A stretch of DNA of 64,000 bases from Streptomyces dysideae (GTDB taxonomy: Bacteria; Actinomycetota; Actinomycetes; Streptomycetales; Streptomycetaceae), in contig NZ_KQ949078.1 in assembly GCF_001514305.1 (NCBI RefSeq), positions 62,001 to 126,000 of the forward strand. Reading direction: 5' to 3'. Positions 41,768 to 50,826 of the stretch are shown one piece after another. The translations under genes and the position numbers were made by a program. The notes under the pieces were generated by a model. That model was not told where the DNA came from and did not search any database. It worked only from the letters and a program-made list of their open reading frames with translations. The stretch's first letter is position 1. Every line of letters starts with the position of its first letter.

Positions 41768-42865
41768 TCAGGCCTCGGTCTCCTCCGCGTCGTCGTCCAG
41801 AAGGCTCTTCTGGAGGGCCAGCTTCTCGCCCGGGGCGAGTGAGTTGAGGATCCGCTCGAGGTCCTCCGGGGAGGCGAACTCGACCGTGATCTTGCCCTTC
41901 TTCTGGCCCAGCTCGACCTTCACCCGCGTCTCGAAGCGGTCCGAGAGACGGGTCGCGAGGTCGGTCAGCGCCGGGGAGACCCGGGTGCCGGCCCGCGGTC
42001 CCTTGGCACGCTGGCTCGTCTGCGGGCGGGAGCCCATCAGGGTCACGATCTCCTCGACGGCCCGCACCGAGAGCCCCTCGGCCACGATGCGGTGGGCCAG
42101 CCGGTCCTGCTCCTCCGAGTCATCGACGGAGAGCAATGCCCGGGCGTGCCCGGCGGAGAGCACTCCGGCGGCCACCCGGCGTTGCACCGACGGGGAGAGC
42201 TTCAGCAGCCGCAGTGTGTTGGAGACCTGCGGACGGGACCGGCCGATGCGGTCCGCCAGCTGGTCGTGCGTGCAGTTGAAGTCCTTCAGCAACTGGTCGT
42301 AGGCGGCGGCCTCTTCCAGCGGGTTCAGCTGAGCGCGGTGGAGGTTCTCCAGGAGGGCGTCCAGGAGGAGCTTCTCGTCGTCCGTCGCCCGCACGATCGC
42401 CGGGATCGCCTCCAGCCCGGCCTCACGGCAGGCCCGCCAGCGCCGCTCGCCCATGATGAGCTCGTAGTGCCCGGGGCCCAGCTGCCGAACGACGACCGGC
42501 TGGAGCAGACCGACCTCCTTGATGGAGGTGACGAGCTCCTGCAGGGCGTCCTCGTCGAAGACCTCACGCGGCTGGCGAGGGTTCGGCTTGATGGAGTCGA
42601 GGGGAAGCTCGGCGAAGTGGGCGCCGACGGGAGACGCAGGGGTCTCCCCGGCGCCGTTCACCGATGGCTCCTCGGTTTCATGTGAAACAGGCGGCAGCGT
42701 GGCCACCTTCGCCGCGGCCACCCCGCGCTCGGTCAGCACCGGCACGCCGGGCGAGGACGCGGAAGCAGCGCCCCCCACCGCGGCCGGAGCCACAGTCCTC
42801 TCGGTCGAAGCTGCGGGGATCAGTGCGCCGAGACCACGGCCCAAACCCCTCCGTCGCTCGCTCAC
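41768..42865 (-). CDS. parB: Chromosome partitioning protein ParB
   Basis: 365 aa from GTG 42863-42865. The ParB/Srx CTPase N-domain has IKPNPRQPREVFDEDALQEL and IMGERRWRACREAGLEAIPA (GERRxR nucleotide motif). The HTH that reads parS is CTHDQLADRIGRSRPQVSNT, and the C-terminal dimerisation domain is near KVELGQKKGKITVEF. ParB loads at parS and spreads, forming the segrosome at the origin. GTGA overlap with the parA stop. A near-parS sequence lies in its own gene (VSHET). Confidence 0.97.
   Translation of the reverse strand: MSERRRGLGRGLGALIPAASTERTVAPAAVGGAASASSPGVPVLTERGVAAAKVATLPPVSHETEEPSVNGAGETPASPVGAHFAELPLDSIKPNPRQPREVFDEDALQELVTSIKEVGLLQPVVVRQLGPGHYELIMGERRWRACREAGLEAIPAIVRATDDEKLLLDALLENLHRAQLNPLEEAAAYDQLLKDFNCTHDQLADRIGRSRPQVSNTLRLLKLSPSVQRRVAAGVLSAGHARALLSVDDSEEQDRLAHRIVAEGLSVRAVEEIVTLMGSRPQTSQRAKGPRAGTRVSPALTDLATRLSDRFETRVKVELGQKKGKITVEFASPEDLERILNSLAPGEKLALQKSLLDDDAEETEA
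42675..42688. promoter_or_regulatory. Near-match parS inside parB
   Basis: GTTTCATGTGAAAC differs from the consensus only at the seventh base (T for C), breaking the palindrome's centre. Translated as V-S-H-E-T. May be a weak or decayed site. Confidence 0.5.
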
Positions 42866-43935
42866 TGCATCCCCTCCACCATGCTCGGGTCACTCTGTGC
42901 GCCGATGTGCGCCTGGGTCGCGTCGTAGCTGACGCCAACCCCCTTCAGCGCAATTTCTCGTGCCGCCTCAAGATAGGACAGGGCACCGCTCGATCCTGGA
43001 TCGTAGGTCAGCACCGTCTGGCCATAGCTCGGCGCCTCGGAGATACGAACCGAGCGGGGAATGCTCGTCCGCAACACCTCGTCGCCGAAGTGGGTGCGCA
43101 CCTCTTCCGCGACCTGGGACGCAAGACGCGTCCGGCCGTCGTACATGGTGAGCAGGATCGTCGACACATGCAGGGCGGGGTTGAGGTGCCCCCGCACCAG
43201 GTCGACGTTGCGCAGCAGCTGGCCCAAGCCCTCCAGCGCGTAGTACTCGCACTGGATCGGGATGAGGACCTCCTGCCCGGCCACCAGCGCGTTGACCGTC
43301 AGCAGGCCGAGCGAGGGCGGGCAGTCGATGAGGATGTAGTCCAGCGGGTGCTCGTACGCCTGGATCGCCCGCTGCAACCGGCTCTCACGCGCCACCAGGG
43401 ACACCAGCTCGATCTCCGCACCGGCGAGATCGATCGTGGCGGGCGCACAGAAGAGCCCTTCGACATCCGGGACCGGCTGGACGACTTCCGCCAGCGGCTT
43501 GCTGTCGATCAGTACGTCGTAGATCGATGGGACTTCGGCGTGGTGGTCGATGCCCAGGGCAGTGGACGCATTGCCCTGCGGGTCGAGGTCGATCACCAGG
43601 ACACGGCCGCCGTGCAGAGCCAGCGAAGCGGCGAGGTTGACCGTCGTCGTGGTCTTGCCCACGCCGCCCTTCTGGTTGGCGACCACCATGACGCGCGTCT
43701 GCTCGGGCCGTGGCAGCCCCTCGCCGGCGCGCCCCAGAGCTTCCACCGCCAGTTGGGCAGCACGACCGATGGGAGTGTCGTCCATCGGGGGCGGTGTTTC
43801 ACGTGAAACATCCTCCCCCATCGACTCGGTACGGGGACCGGGGACCGGATCGGTCATCGGTCCCGCGATGTTGGCGTCGGACCGCAAGGATTCACTCTCC
43901 TCGACTTCAGGCTCGCAATGAACAGAGCCTCCCAT
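42862..43935 (-). CDS. parA: Chromosome partitioning ATPase ParA
   Basis: 357 aa from ATG 43933-43935. Deviant Walker A VMVVANQKGGVGKTTTTVNL, Walker A' LVIDLDPQGNAST, Walker B DYILIDCPPSLG, and the C-terminal DNA-binding face FGDEVLRTSIPRSVRISEAP. It forms ATP-dependent DNA-bound structures that move ParB-origin complexes into prespores. The frame is open to 44109, but this start gives the expected length and N-terminus (MGGSVHCEPEVEESESL). The non-conserved N-terminal 70 residues include VSRET, encoded by an intragenic parS. Confidence 0.95.
   Translation of the reverse strand: MGGSVHCEPEVEESESLRSDANIAGPMTDPVPGPRTESMGEDVSRETPPPMDDTPIGRAAQLAVEALGRAGEGLPRPEQTRVMVVANQKGGVGKTTTTVNLAASLALHGGRVLVIDLDPQGNASTALGIDHHAEVPSIYDVLIDSKPLAEVVQPVPDVEGLFCAPATIDLAGAEIELVSLVARESRLQRAIQAYEHPLDYILIDCPPSLGLLTVNALVAGQEVLIPIQCEYYALEGLGQLLRNVDLVRGHLNPALHVSTILLTMYDGRTRLASQVAEEVRTHFGDEVLRTSIPRSVRISEAPSYGQTVLTYDPGSSGALSYLEAAREIALKGVGVSYDATQAHIGAQSDPSMVEGMQ
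43796..43809. promoter_or_regulatory. parS site inside parA
   Basis: Perfect GTTTCACGTGAAAC, translated as V-S-R-E-T in the disordered N-terminal extension of ParA. Confidence 0.95.
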
Positions 43936-44093
43936 GCCTTCGGGGTCGTGAACCAGTGAGGCCTGGTGTTCTGTGGAGAAATCCACCTCTGTGGACAACT
44001 CCGTTACCTCTCCGAGTGACCCGAGAGGCTTTCGGTCGCGGGGTTCGGCCGCGGCCCGGCCCCGGCTGATGATGCCGTGCAGCAGTGAGCGAC

Positions 44094-44107
44094 GTTTCAC
44101 GTGAAAC
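44094..44107. promoter_or_regulatory. parS site in the parA upstream region
   Basis: Perfect GTTTCACGTGAAAC, about 160 bp before the parA start, in the rsmG-parA gap, so ParB binding here could also affect parAB transcription. Confidence 0.93.
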
Positions 44108-44200
44108 ACGATGCACAGCTACTGCGGCCGAACTGTCGCGACACTCCGGCATGCATTGGTTTGGCAGCTTGTGTGGAGTACGTCTCGCCGCCAGGACGGA

Positions 44201-44917
44201 TCAGCGCCGCCTGCGCGTCCGACCCGTCCGAGCCGCCTTCGCCCGCTTCGCCGCGAAGCGCACACCGCCCGGGCTCTCCCCGACCTCGACCCGGACGACC
44301 GTCGACAACGGGTCCACGACGCCCTCACCGACATGAAGGATGGACGTCTCCACCGCACCGAGCTTGCTCAGCGCGGTCGCCGCGCTCTTCAGCTCCTCCT
44401 CCGCGGTGTCCCCCTTGAGCGCGAGCATCTCGCCGTACGGGCGCAGCAGCGGGATGCCCCAGGTGGCCAGCCGGTCCAGTGGAGCGACGGCGCGCGCGGT
44501 CACGACGTGCACCGGCGGCAGCTTCCCCATGACCTCCTCGGCCCGGCCGCGCACGACCGTCACATGGTCCAGGCCCAGCAGCTCCACAACCTCGGTCAGA
44601 AAGTTCGTACGCCGCAGCAGCGGCTCAAGAAGAGTGATCTTCAGGTCCTCCCGGACCAGTGCCAGGGGAATCCCGGGCAGGCCGGCACCCGAGCCCACAT
44701 CGCACACGGTCACACCCTCGGGCACGACCTCCGAGAGCACCGCGCAGTTCAGCAGATGCCGCTCCCACAGTCGGGGCACCTCACGCGGGCCGATCAGGCC
44801 ACGCTGCACGCCCGTCTCGGCGAGCAGCTCCGCATAGCGGACCGCATCCGCGAAGCGATCGCCGAACACCTCGCGTGCCTGCTCGGGCGCAGGGGGAAGC
44901 TCCGCTGCCTCCGTCAC
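44201..44917 (-). CDS. rsmG: 16S rRNA (guanine-N7) methyltransferase RsmG (GidB)
   Basis: 238 aa from GTG 44915-44917, with AAGGA eight bases upstream. SAM-binding motif VCDVGSGAGLPGIPLALVRE (about 75-94), and LWERHLLNCAVLSEVVPEGV ahead of it. It methylates G527 of 16S rRNA; loss gives low-level streptomycin resistance. A basic C-terminal tail (RTGRTRRRR) is present. Between jag and parA as in other actinobacteria. Confidence 0.96.
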   Translation of the reverse strand: MTEAAELPPAPEQAREVFGDRFADAVRYAELLAETGVQRGLIGPREVPRLWERHLLNCAVLSEVVPEGVTVCDVGSGAGLPGIPLALVREDLKITLLEPLLRRTNFLTEVVELLGLDHVTVVRGRAEEVMGKLPPVHVVTARAVAPLDRLATWGIPLLRPYGEMLALKGDTAEEELKSAATALSKLGAVETSILHVGEGVVDPLSTVVRVEVGESPGGVRFAAKRAKAARTGRTRRRR

Positions 44918-44995
44918 GGGGACCGTCCTTCCGTACCGCGCCGGCGACCCGGCGCCGGTCACGAGAACCACCAGAACTATCAGGCTGACAAAGTT

Positions 44996-45024
44996 CGGCC
45001 CCGTCTGCGCAACAGACGGGGCCG
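44996..45024. terminator. Terminator between jag and rsmG
   Basis: Perfect 12-bp stem CGGCCCCGTCTG (44996-45007 with 45013-45024), 5-base loop CGCAA. It would end the rpmH-rnpA-yidD-yidC-jag transcript. Confidence 0.75.
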
Positions 45025-45042
45025 GAGGAACGTACGGACCGA

Positions 45043-45555
45043 TCAGGCCGGAAGCACAACGACGAAGCGCTGCGGCTCCTCGCCCTCGGACTCGCTGCGC
45101 AGACCCGCGGACTTGACCGCGTCGTGCACGACCTTGCGCTCGAACGGCGTCATCGGCTTCAGCTTCACCGGCTCACCGCTGCTCTTCACCTCGGCAGCGG
45201 CCTTGGCCCCCAGCTCGGAGAGCTCGGCGCGCTTCTTGGCGCGGTAGCCCGCGATGTCCAGCATCAGCCGGCTGCGGTCCCCGGTCTCCCGGTGCACGGC
45301 CAGGCGCGTGAGCTCCTGGAGCGCCTCGAGCACCTCGCCGTCCCGCCCGACCAGCTTCTGCAGATCTCGGCCGCCCGCGTCACTGATGATCGAGACAGCG
45401 GCGCGATCGGCCTCGACGTCCATGTCGATGTCGCCGTCGAGATCGGCGATGTCGAGCAGACCCTCGAGGTAGTCCGCCGCGATCTCGCCCTCCTGCTCCA
45501 GGCGGGTCAGGGTGTCTGCACCCTCGGCAGCGGCGGAGGTGGTGCCTTCCGTCAC
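45043..45555 (-). CDS. jag: Jag/KhpB-type RNA-binding protein (KH + R3H)
   Basis: 170 aa from GTG 45553-45555, AAGGAG eight bases upstream. A KH-like region (about 70-110: LQKLVGRDGEVLEALQELTR) is followed by an R3H domain (PMTPFERKVVHDAVKSAGLR, about 134-153). It lacks the long Jag_N domain of Firmicutes. It binds RNA or ssDNA; exact role in actinobacteria unknown. 15 bp after yidC, same operon. Confidence 0.93.
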   Translation of the reverse strand: MTEGTTSAAAEGADTLTRLEQEGEIAADYLEGLLDIADLDGDIDMDVEADRAAVSIISDAGGRDLQKLVGRDGEVLEALQELTRLAVHRETGDRSRLMLDIAGYRAKKRAELSELGAKAAAEVKSSGEPVKLKPMTPFERKVVHDAVKSAGLRSESEGEEPQRFVVVLPA

Positions 45556-45570
45556 GGGATGGACTCCTTC

Positions 45571-46833
45571 TTACTTCTTGGACGGGGACTTGGGCCGCTG
45601 CGGGCCCTTGCGCTGTCCGGACTGGGCCTTGCTGCGGGTGCCGGGGCCCTGCTTCTTGGCGGCGGGCTTGGCGTCCTCGGGCTCGTCGGACTTGGTCAGC
45701 GACGTGGGCGTCGACGACGAGGCGTCGCCGGCCCCCTTGGGACCGCCGGACTGGCGCTGCGACTTGCTCTGCCGCTTGGGCTGCTGACGCTTGGGAGCGC
45801 CGGTCGCCGTCGTCGTACCGTCCTCGGCCTCGACGGCCTGGGCCTCGCCCTTCGCCACGGTGCCGTCGGCCTGGGCCACGAGGCCCGACTTGTTCAGACC
45901 GTTGATGAACTTGCGCTCGAACTCGTTGCGGTCGCGTCCCTTGGCCACGATGGCCTTGACGACGGCCTTCTCACCACGGCCACGCGTCTTGCCGTGGTGC
46001 GTGACGTGCTTGAACAAGCGCTCCAGGTAAGCGGCCTGGGCCTTGGAACCCGGGGTCGGGTTGTTGTGGATGACGTACATCTGCTGGCCCATGGTCCACA
46101 CGTTGGTGGTCAGCCAGTAGACGAGGACACCGACCGGGAAGTTGATACCGAAGACGGCGAACATGATGGGGAAGACGTACATCAGCATCTTCTGCTGCTG
46201 CATGAACGGCGTCTTCACCGTGGTGTCGACGTTCTTCGTCATCAGCTGACGCTGCGTGTAGAACTGCGACGCCGACATCAGGATGATCATGATCGCGGTG
46301 ACGATCCGGACGCTGGTCAGCGAGGCGTCGAGCGCCGCGACCTTGTCCGAGCTGTCGGTGAACTTCGCCGCGAGCGGGGCACCGAAGATATGCGCCTTCT
46401 GCGCGCTCTCCAGCAGGCTCGTGTTGATGAAGCCGACGGTGTCGTTCGACGCGATGCTGTTGAGGACGTGGTACAGCGCGAAGAAGAACGGCGACTGAGC
46501 GAGGATGGGAAGGCACGAGGAGAGCGGGTTGGTGCCCGTCTCCTTGTACAGCTTCATCATCTCTTCGGACTGACGCTGCTTGTCGTTCTTGTAGCGCTCC
46601 TGGATCTTCTTCATCTCGGGCTGCAGCGTCTGCATGGCCCGGGTCGCCTTGATCTGCTTCACGAAGAGCGGGATCAGGCAGATGCGGATCAGGATCACCA
46701 GGGACACGATCGACAGGCCCCAGGCCCACCCGGTGTCAGCGCCGAAGAGGGCGCCGTACACCGTGTGAAACTGGACAATGACCCAGGAGACGGGTGTCGT
46801 GATGAAGCTGAAGAGGCTGGCAATCGTGTCCAC
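45571..46833 (-). CDS. yidC: Membrane protein insertase YidC
   Basis: 420 aa from GTG 46831-46833, AAGGAG eight bases upstream. Five membrane segments in the Oxa1 pattern: [37 protein letters not shown] with the conserved arginine, then [20 protein letters not shown], and [21 protein letters not shown] long basic Gln/Lys/Pro tail (about 300-420) is typical of Gram-positive YidC and contacts the ribosome. It inserts membrane proteins with or without Sec. 3 bp from yidD. Confidence 0.96.
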   Translation of the reverse strand: MDTIASLFSFITTPVSWVIVQFHTVYGALFGADTGWAWGLSIVSLVILIRICLIPLFVKQIKATRAMQTLQPEMKKIQERYKNDKQRQSEEMMKLYKETGTNPLSSCLPILAQSPFFFALYHVLNSIASNDTVGFINTSLLESAQKAHIFGAPLAAKFTDSSDKVAALDASLTSVRIVTAIMIILMSASQFYTQRQLMTKNVDTTVKTPFMQQQKMLMYVFPIMFAVFGINFPVGVLVYWLTTNVWTMGQQMYVIHNNPTPGSKAQAAYLERLFKHVTHHGKTRGRGEKAVVKAIVAKGRDRNEFERKFINGLNKSGLVAQADGTVAKGEAQAVEAEDGTTTATGAPKRQQPKRQSKSQRQSGGPKGAGDASSSTPTSLTKSDEPEDAKPAAKKQGPGTRSKAQSGQRKGPQRPKSPSKK

Positions 46834-46836
46834 TAA

Positions 46837-47190
46837 TCATGCTCCTTGGGCATGGGACGGGGTCTCTGCGGCCGGGCTCGAAGAAGAATTCTCCCCGATG
46901 GCCGTTTCGGCGGCGGAGGGCCCGCCCTTGCGTGCGCGCCACGCGTTGCGCAGCATCTCGTGCCACCGCGGGCGCTTGCGCGGCGGGACATGGTCCACAC
47001 CGCCGAGCGACCACGGATTGCACCGCAGGATGCGCCAGGCGGTGAGCGCCGTGCCCTTGATCGCACCGTGCCGGTCAATGGCCGTAAAGCCGTAGTGGGA
47101 GCACGACGGGTAGTACTTGCACACCGGCCCGAGCAGCGGACTGATCGTCCACTGATACAGCTTGATCAGAGCCAGCAGTGGGTACTTCAT
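46837..47190 (-). CDS. yidD: Membrane protein insertion efficiency factor YidD
   Basis: 117 aa. Core [31 protein letters not shown] and [19 protein letters not shown] are the YidD signature. The last 40 residues are a variable tail. It helps YidC at the membrane. Start overlaps the rnpA stop (ATGA). Confidence 0.96.
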   Translation of the reverse strand: MKYPLLALIKLYQWTISPLLGPVCKYYPSCSHYGFTAIDRHGAIKGTALTAWRILRCNPWSLGGVDHVPPRKRPRWHEMLRNAWRARKGGPSAAETAIGENSSSSPAAETPSHAQGA

Positions 47191-47558
47191 CGCGCGCCCC
47201 CTCCCAGCAGCCGCTGCAGAGCGGCATCCAGGTCTCGGGCCAGCTGTGCATGGTCGGCGTCGCCCGCACCGGGCAGCGCTCGTACGACTACCAGGCTACC
47301 GGGGGGCAGCTGGTCGACTCGGTCACGCATCAGATGGCGAAGCCTGCGCTTCACCTTGTTGCGTATGACAGCACCACCCACGGCCTTGCTGACGACGAAA
47401 CCCGCACGCGTCGGGGGAGCGCTCTCCCCAGGCGCGTGCGGGTTCGTTGCACCGCTACGTAGATGGACGACGAGAAGCGGGCGTCCAGCCCGGCTTCCTC
47501 GGCGTACCGCAGTCGCGAAGTCCTCGCGCCGCCTCAGCCGATGCTCGGTAGGCAGCAC
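47187..47558 (-). CDS. rnpA: Ribonuclease P protein component
   Basis: 123 aa. N-terminal [20 protein letters not shown] and the RNA-binding RNR motif region [17 protein letters not shown]. It assists RNase P RNA in maturing tRNA 5' ends. It lies 21 bp after rpmH and overlaps yidD by four bases. Confidence 0.97.
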   Translation of the reverse strand: MLPTEHRLRRREDFATAVRRGSRAGRPLLVVHLRSGATNPHAPGESAPPTRAGFVVSKAVGGAVIRNKVKRRLRHLMRDRVDQLPPGSLVVVRALPGAGDADHAQLARDLDAALQRLLGGGAR

Positions 47559-47579
47559 GACGTCATGACCTGATCGGGA

Positions 47580-47717
47580 TCAGGCGGACAGGCTGGCGCG
47601 GCCCTTGCTGCGGCGGTTCGCGAGAATCGCGCGGCCGGCGCGGGTACGCATCCGCAGGCGGAAGCCGTGGGTCTTCGCACGACGACGGTTGTTCGGCTGG
47701 AAGGTGCGCTTGCTCAC
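47580..47717 (-). CDS. rpmH: Ribosomal protein bL34
   Basis: 45 aa from GTG 47715-47717: [20 protein letters not shown], then [20 protein letters not shown]. Perfect L34. GGAG ribosome site upstream. First gene of the rpmH-rnpA-yidD-yidC-jag block, divergent from dnaA. Confidence 0.98.
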   Translation of the reverse strand: MSKRTFQPNNRRRAKTHGFRLRMRTRAGRAILANRRSKGRASLSA

Positions 47718-48092
47718 TCGGGGGCTCCAGAAATCAATCGGTAGTGGCGGGGTGCCGTCCTAGCTGTCACCGTGCGCCCACGAGTAGCTCGCGTTAACGC
47801 CCGAGTGCACCGCTTCCCGATCACCTGACGCGATCTGTGCCCATCGGAGGCAGGCGGCAGCAGCCATCGACAACTCGACCTGGTTACGGTACGCGGGGCT
47901 ACGCCATCCGGTCAAACGAAGGGCCACTAGGAGACACTGTCCACAGGCTGGGGACAACAACTTGAACCGTACCCGCCGCCCTGACTACCGTGGCTGAACT
48001 CCGATTCGTTCCCTTGAACCTGCCCCACCCCATTTGAATCCCGACCCCGTCCCGAACCACACGTTCGTGGGACCCATGAGAGAGCGTGCCCT
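47718..48092. promoter_or_regulatory. rpmH-dnaA intergenic region with a DnaA box
   Basis: 375 bp between divergent genes, holding both promoters. CTGTCCACA at 47937-47945 is one base from the Streptomyces DnaA box TTGTCCACA and fits the known autoregulation of dnaA by a box in its promoter. No gene is seen inside. Confidence 0.65.
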
Positions 48093-49967
48093 GTGGCTGA
48101 CGTACCTGCCGATCTTGCCGCAGTGTGGCCACGAGTACTGGAGCAACTCCTCGGTGAAGGCCGCGGGCAGGGGGTCGAGGGCAAGGACGAACACTGGATC
48201 CGGCGCTGTCAGCCCCTCGCGCTGGTCGCCGACACCGCGCTGCTCGCCGTACCGAACGAGTTTGCGAAGGGCGTACTCGAAGGCCGCCTCGCCCCCATCG
48301 TCAGCGACACCCTGAGCCGCGAATGCGGCCGCCCGATCCGCATCGCGATCACAGTCGACGACTCCGCCGGCGAACCCCCCGCCCCACCGGCACCCCCCAC
48401 CCAGCAGCGCCAGCAGCGCTACGAGGAGCCCGAGCTCCCCTCGTACGAGAGCTACGGCCGCCACCGCGCCGACGACCGCCAGCAGCATGGCCCCGGCGAC
48501 CAGTTGCCCACCGCCCGCCCCACCTACCCGAGCGAGTACCAGCGCCCCGAACCCGGCGGCTGGCCGCGCCCCCAGCAGGACGACTACAGCTGGCAGCAGC
48601 AGCGCCTCGGCTTCCCCGAGCGCGACCCGTACGCCTCCCCGTCCGAGGACTCGTACAGCCGCGACCCCTACGGCCCCCCGCAGGACTACCGCCCGCAGTC
48701 CATGGAGCGACCCTCCTACGACTCCCAACGCGGCGACTACGACCAGCAGCGGCCCGACTACGACAAGCCGCGCTCCGACTACGACCAGCGCGACGCCCGC
48801 CGCGATCTGCCCGAGGCGTCCTCCGGCTCCGGACATGTGCACCGCGGCGGCCCCGTCGGCTCCGTCCTGCCCACCACCGGCGCCCCCGGCCCGCTCGCCG
48901 CACAGCCCGCGCCGGCCACCGGCCCCGGGGAGCCGACCGCCCGCCTCAACCCGAAGTACCTCTTCGACACGTTCGTCATCGGCGCCTCCAACCGCTTCGC
49001 GCACGCGGCCGCGGTCGCCGTCGCCGAGGCACCCGCCAAGGCGTACAACCCGCTGTTCATCTACGGGGAGTCGGGACTCGGCAAGACACACCTGCTGCAC
49101 GCGATCGGGCACTACGCGCGCAGCCTCTACCCCGGCACCCGCGTGCGGTACGTGAGCTCCGAGGAGTTCACCAACGAGTTCATCAACTCCATCCGCGACG
49201 GCAAGGGCGACAGCTTCCGCAAGCGCTACCGCGAGATGGACATCCTGCTCGTCGACGACATCCAGTTCCTGGCGGACAAGGAGTCGACGCAGGAGGAGTT
49301 CTTCCACACCTTCAACACACTCCACAACGCCAACAAGCAGATCGTGCTCTCCTCCGACCGGCCGCCGAGGCAGCTGGTCACGCTGGAAGACCGGCTGCGG
49401 AACCGTTTCGAGTGGGGTCTGACCACCGACGTCCAGCCGCCCGAACTGGAGACGCGCATCGCGATCCTCCGCAAGAAGGCGGTCCAGGAACAGCTCAACG
49501 CCCCGCCGGAGGTACTGGAGTTCATCGCCTCCCGGATCTCGCGCAACATCCGCGAGCTGGAGGGCGCGCTGATCCGGGTGACGGCGTTCGCGTCGCTCAA
49601 CCGGCAGCCGGTCGACCTGGGCCTCACGGAGATCGTCCTCAAGGACCTCATCCCCGGCGGCGAGGACTCCGCCCCCGAGATCACCTCGACAGCCATCATG
49701 AGCGCGACGGCGGACTACTTCGGGCTCACCGTCGAGGACCTGTGCGGCACCTCCCGCGGGCGCGCGCTGGTGACCGCACGGCAGATCGCCATGTACCTGT
49801 GCCGCGAGCTGACCGACCTGTCGCTGCCGAAGATCGGCGCGCTGTTCGGCGGCCGCGACCACACCACGGTGATGCACGCCGACCGCAAGATCCGCAATCT
49901 GATGGCCGAGCGGCGCTCCATCTACAACCAGGTCACCGAGCTCACGAACCGCATCAAGAACGGCTGA
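48093..49967 (+). CDS. dnaA: Chromosomal replication initiator DnaA
   Basis: 624 aa from GTG 48093. Domain I (1-90, [20 protein letters not shown]) is followed by an exceptionally long Pro/Tyr/Arg/Asp-rich domain II (about 95-283), typical of Streptomyces. The AAA+ domain III runs from [20 protein letters not shown], with Walker [16 protein letters not shown] (about 324-338) and Walker [15 protein letters not shown]. Domain IV has the DnaA-box-reading helix [20 protein letters not shown]. It binds oriC boxes and melts the origin. A terminator follows. Confidence 0.98.
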   Translation: MADVPADLAAVWPRVLEQLLGEGRGQGVEGKDEHWIRRCQPLALVADTALLAVPNEFAKGVLEGRLAPIVSDTLSRECGRPIRIAITVDDSAGEPPAPPAPPTQQRQQRYEEPELPSYESYGRHRADDRQQHGPGDQLPTARPTYPSEYQRPEPGGWPRPQQDDYSWQQQRLGFPERDPYASPSEDSYSRDPYGPPQDYRPQSMERPSYDSQRGDYDQQRPDYDKPRSDYDQRDARRDLPEASSGSGHVHRGGPVGSVLPTTGAPGPLAAQPAPATGPGEPTARLNPKYLFDTFVIGASNRFAHAAAVAVAEAPAKAYNPLFIYGESGLGKTHLLHAIGHYARSLYPGTRVRYVSSEEFTNEFINSIRDGKGDSFRKRYREMDILLVDDIQFLADKESTQEEFFHTFNTLHNANKQIVLSSDRPPRQLVTLEDRLRNRFEWGLTTDVQPPELETRIAILRKKAVQEQLNAPPEVLEFIASRISRNIRELEGALIRVTAFASLNRQPVDLGLTEIVLKDLIPGGEDSAPEITSTAIMSATADYFGLTVEDLCGTSRGRALVTARQIAMYLCRELTDLSLPKIGALFGGRDHTTVMHADRKIRNLMAERRSIYNQVTELTNRIKNG

Positions 49968-50826
49968 CGAAGCCGGCCGTACGGCGTCCAGGGCGCCCTC
50001 CGGAGGAGATCCGGAGGGCGCCCTTCGTCATGCCGCGGGCGCCCGCTGTTCGATTGGCGGCCGTGTTACGGCCACTCTCCACAGATTTGGTCACTTTTTC
50101 CCGTCCACACCCTGGGGACTGGGAAGTTGTCCAGACTGTGTCCACAGAGCCCTCTGCCGGGAGACCATCGGGCCAGGTCAGGTGGCTGTGGATTGGTGGA
50201 CGAACGATCTCCACAGCCTGTGGACAGCGAGATCATCCACAGGCTGTGCAGAAAGTTGTCCACCGGCAACCCACAGGCTGAGGCCGGTTGTCCCCAGCGA
50301 TCACCAGCTTCTCCACATCGCTGTCCACTGTTCGGCAACGCGACGCGCCTCCTCACCGAGTCGAGTGAAAGGCGTCACATGAAGGTGCCGGGTTGGGCTG
50401 TGGGAAAGGCGGGTAAAGCTGGGGACGGCGCTGGGGAGAACTCGCCTCAGGCTGTGCATGGGGTGTGCAGAACTTTCCGTTCTCCACAGAGACCCTGAGT
50501 TGTCCACTGCTTCCGCCCACAGGGCCGGTGGACAAAATTTCCACTCTGAGCTGGGAAAACAGGGTTATCCACGGTTTCCACAGGCCCTACTACTACTCCC
50601 GACTAGAGAGAGCTGGGAATCCGTTTCGAAGGGGGTCCTGTGCACAACTCGCCGTCCGGCTCCCGGCTGCCCCTCGTCACGACTTGACCCCGAGAGGCAC
50701 CTACTGTCAGTGCCGTGCGTCAGACTGGTCCCCGGTGCCCTTCCCCTCACAGGGACCGACGACACCGAGACAGACGACGAAGCCAGGCAGGCCGAGAAGC
50801 GCCGGCAACAGCAGGAGGCGGCAACA
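49968..50826. other. oriC: Chromosomal replication origin oriC
   Basis: The 859-bp dnaA-dnaN gap contains at least 18 DnaA-box-like 9-mers between 50075 and 50582. Plus orientation (TTGTCCACA-like): 50075, 50101, 50127, 50138, 50207, 50233, 50256, 50267, 50288, 50309, 50321, 50480, 50500, 50565 (TTATCCACG) and 50574. Minus orientation: TGTGGATTG 50187, TGTGGACAG 50219 and GGTGGACAA 50527. A box-free gap of about 150 bp (50330-50479) splits them into a large left group and a small right group. This position and box density are the known form of Streptomyces oriC. Confidence 0.95.
49991..50023. terminator. Terminator after dnaA
   Basis: Perfect 13-bp stem GGGCGCCCTCCGG (49991-50003 with 50011-50023), 7-base loop. 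It shields the origin from dnaA transcription. Confidence 0.8.

Noticed and set aside
44108..44109. ParA start at 44109 (MFHVKR...)
   Set aside because: This start would lie on the parS site and add 58 residues not expected in ParA; the internal ATG gives the family length.
48323..50281. 652-residue frame across dnaA and into oriC
   Set aside because: Out-of-frame reading of dnaA; low-complexity Arg/Pro sequence.
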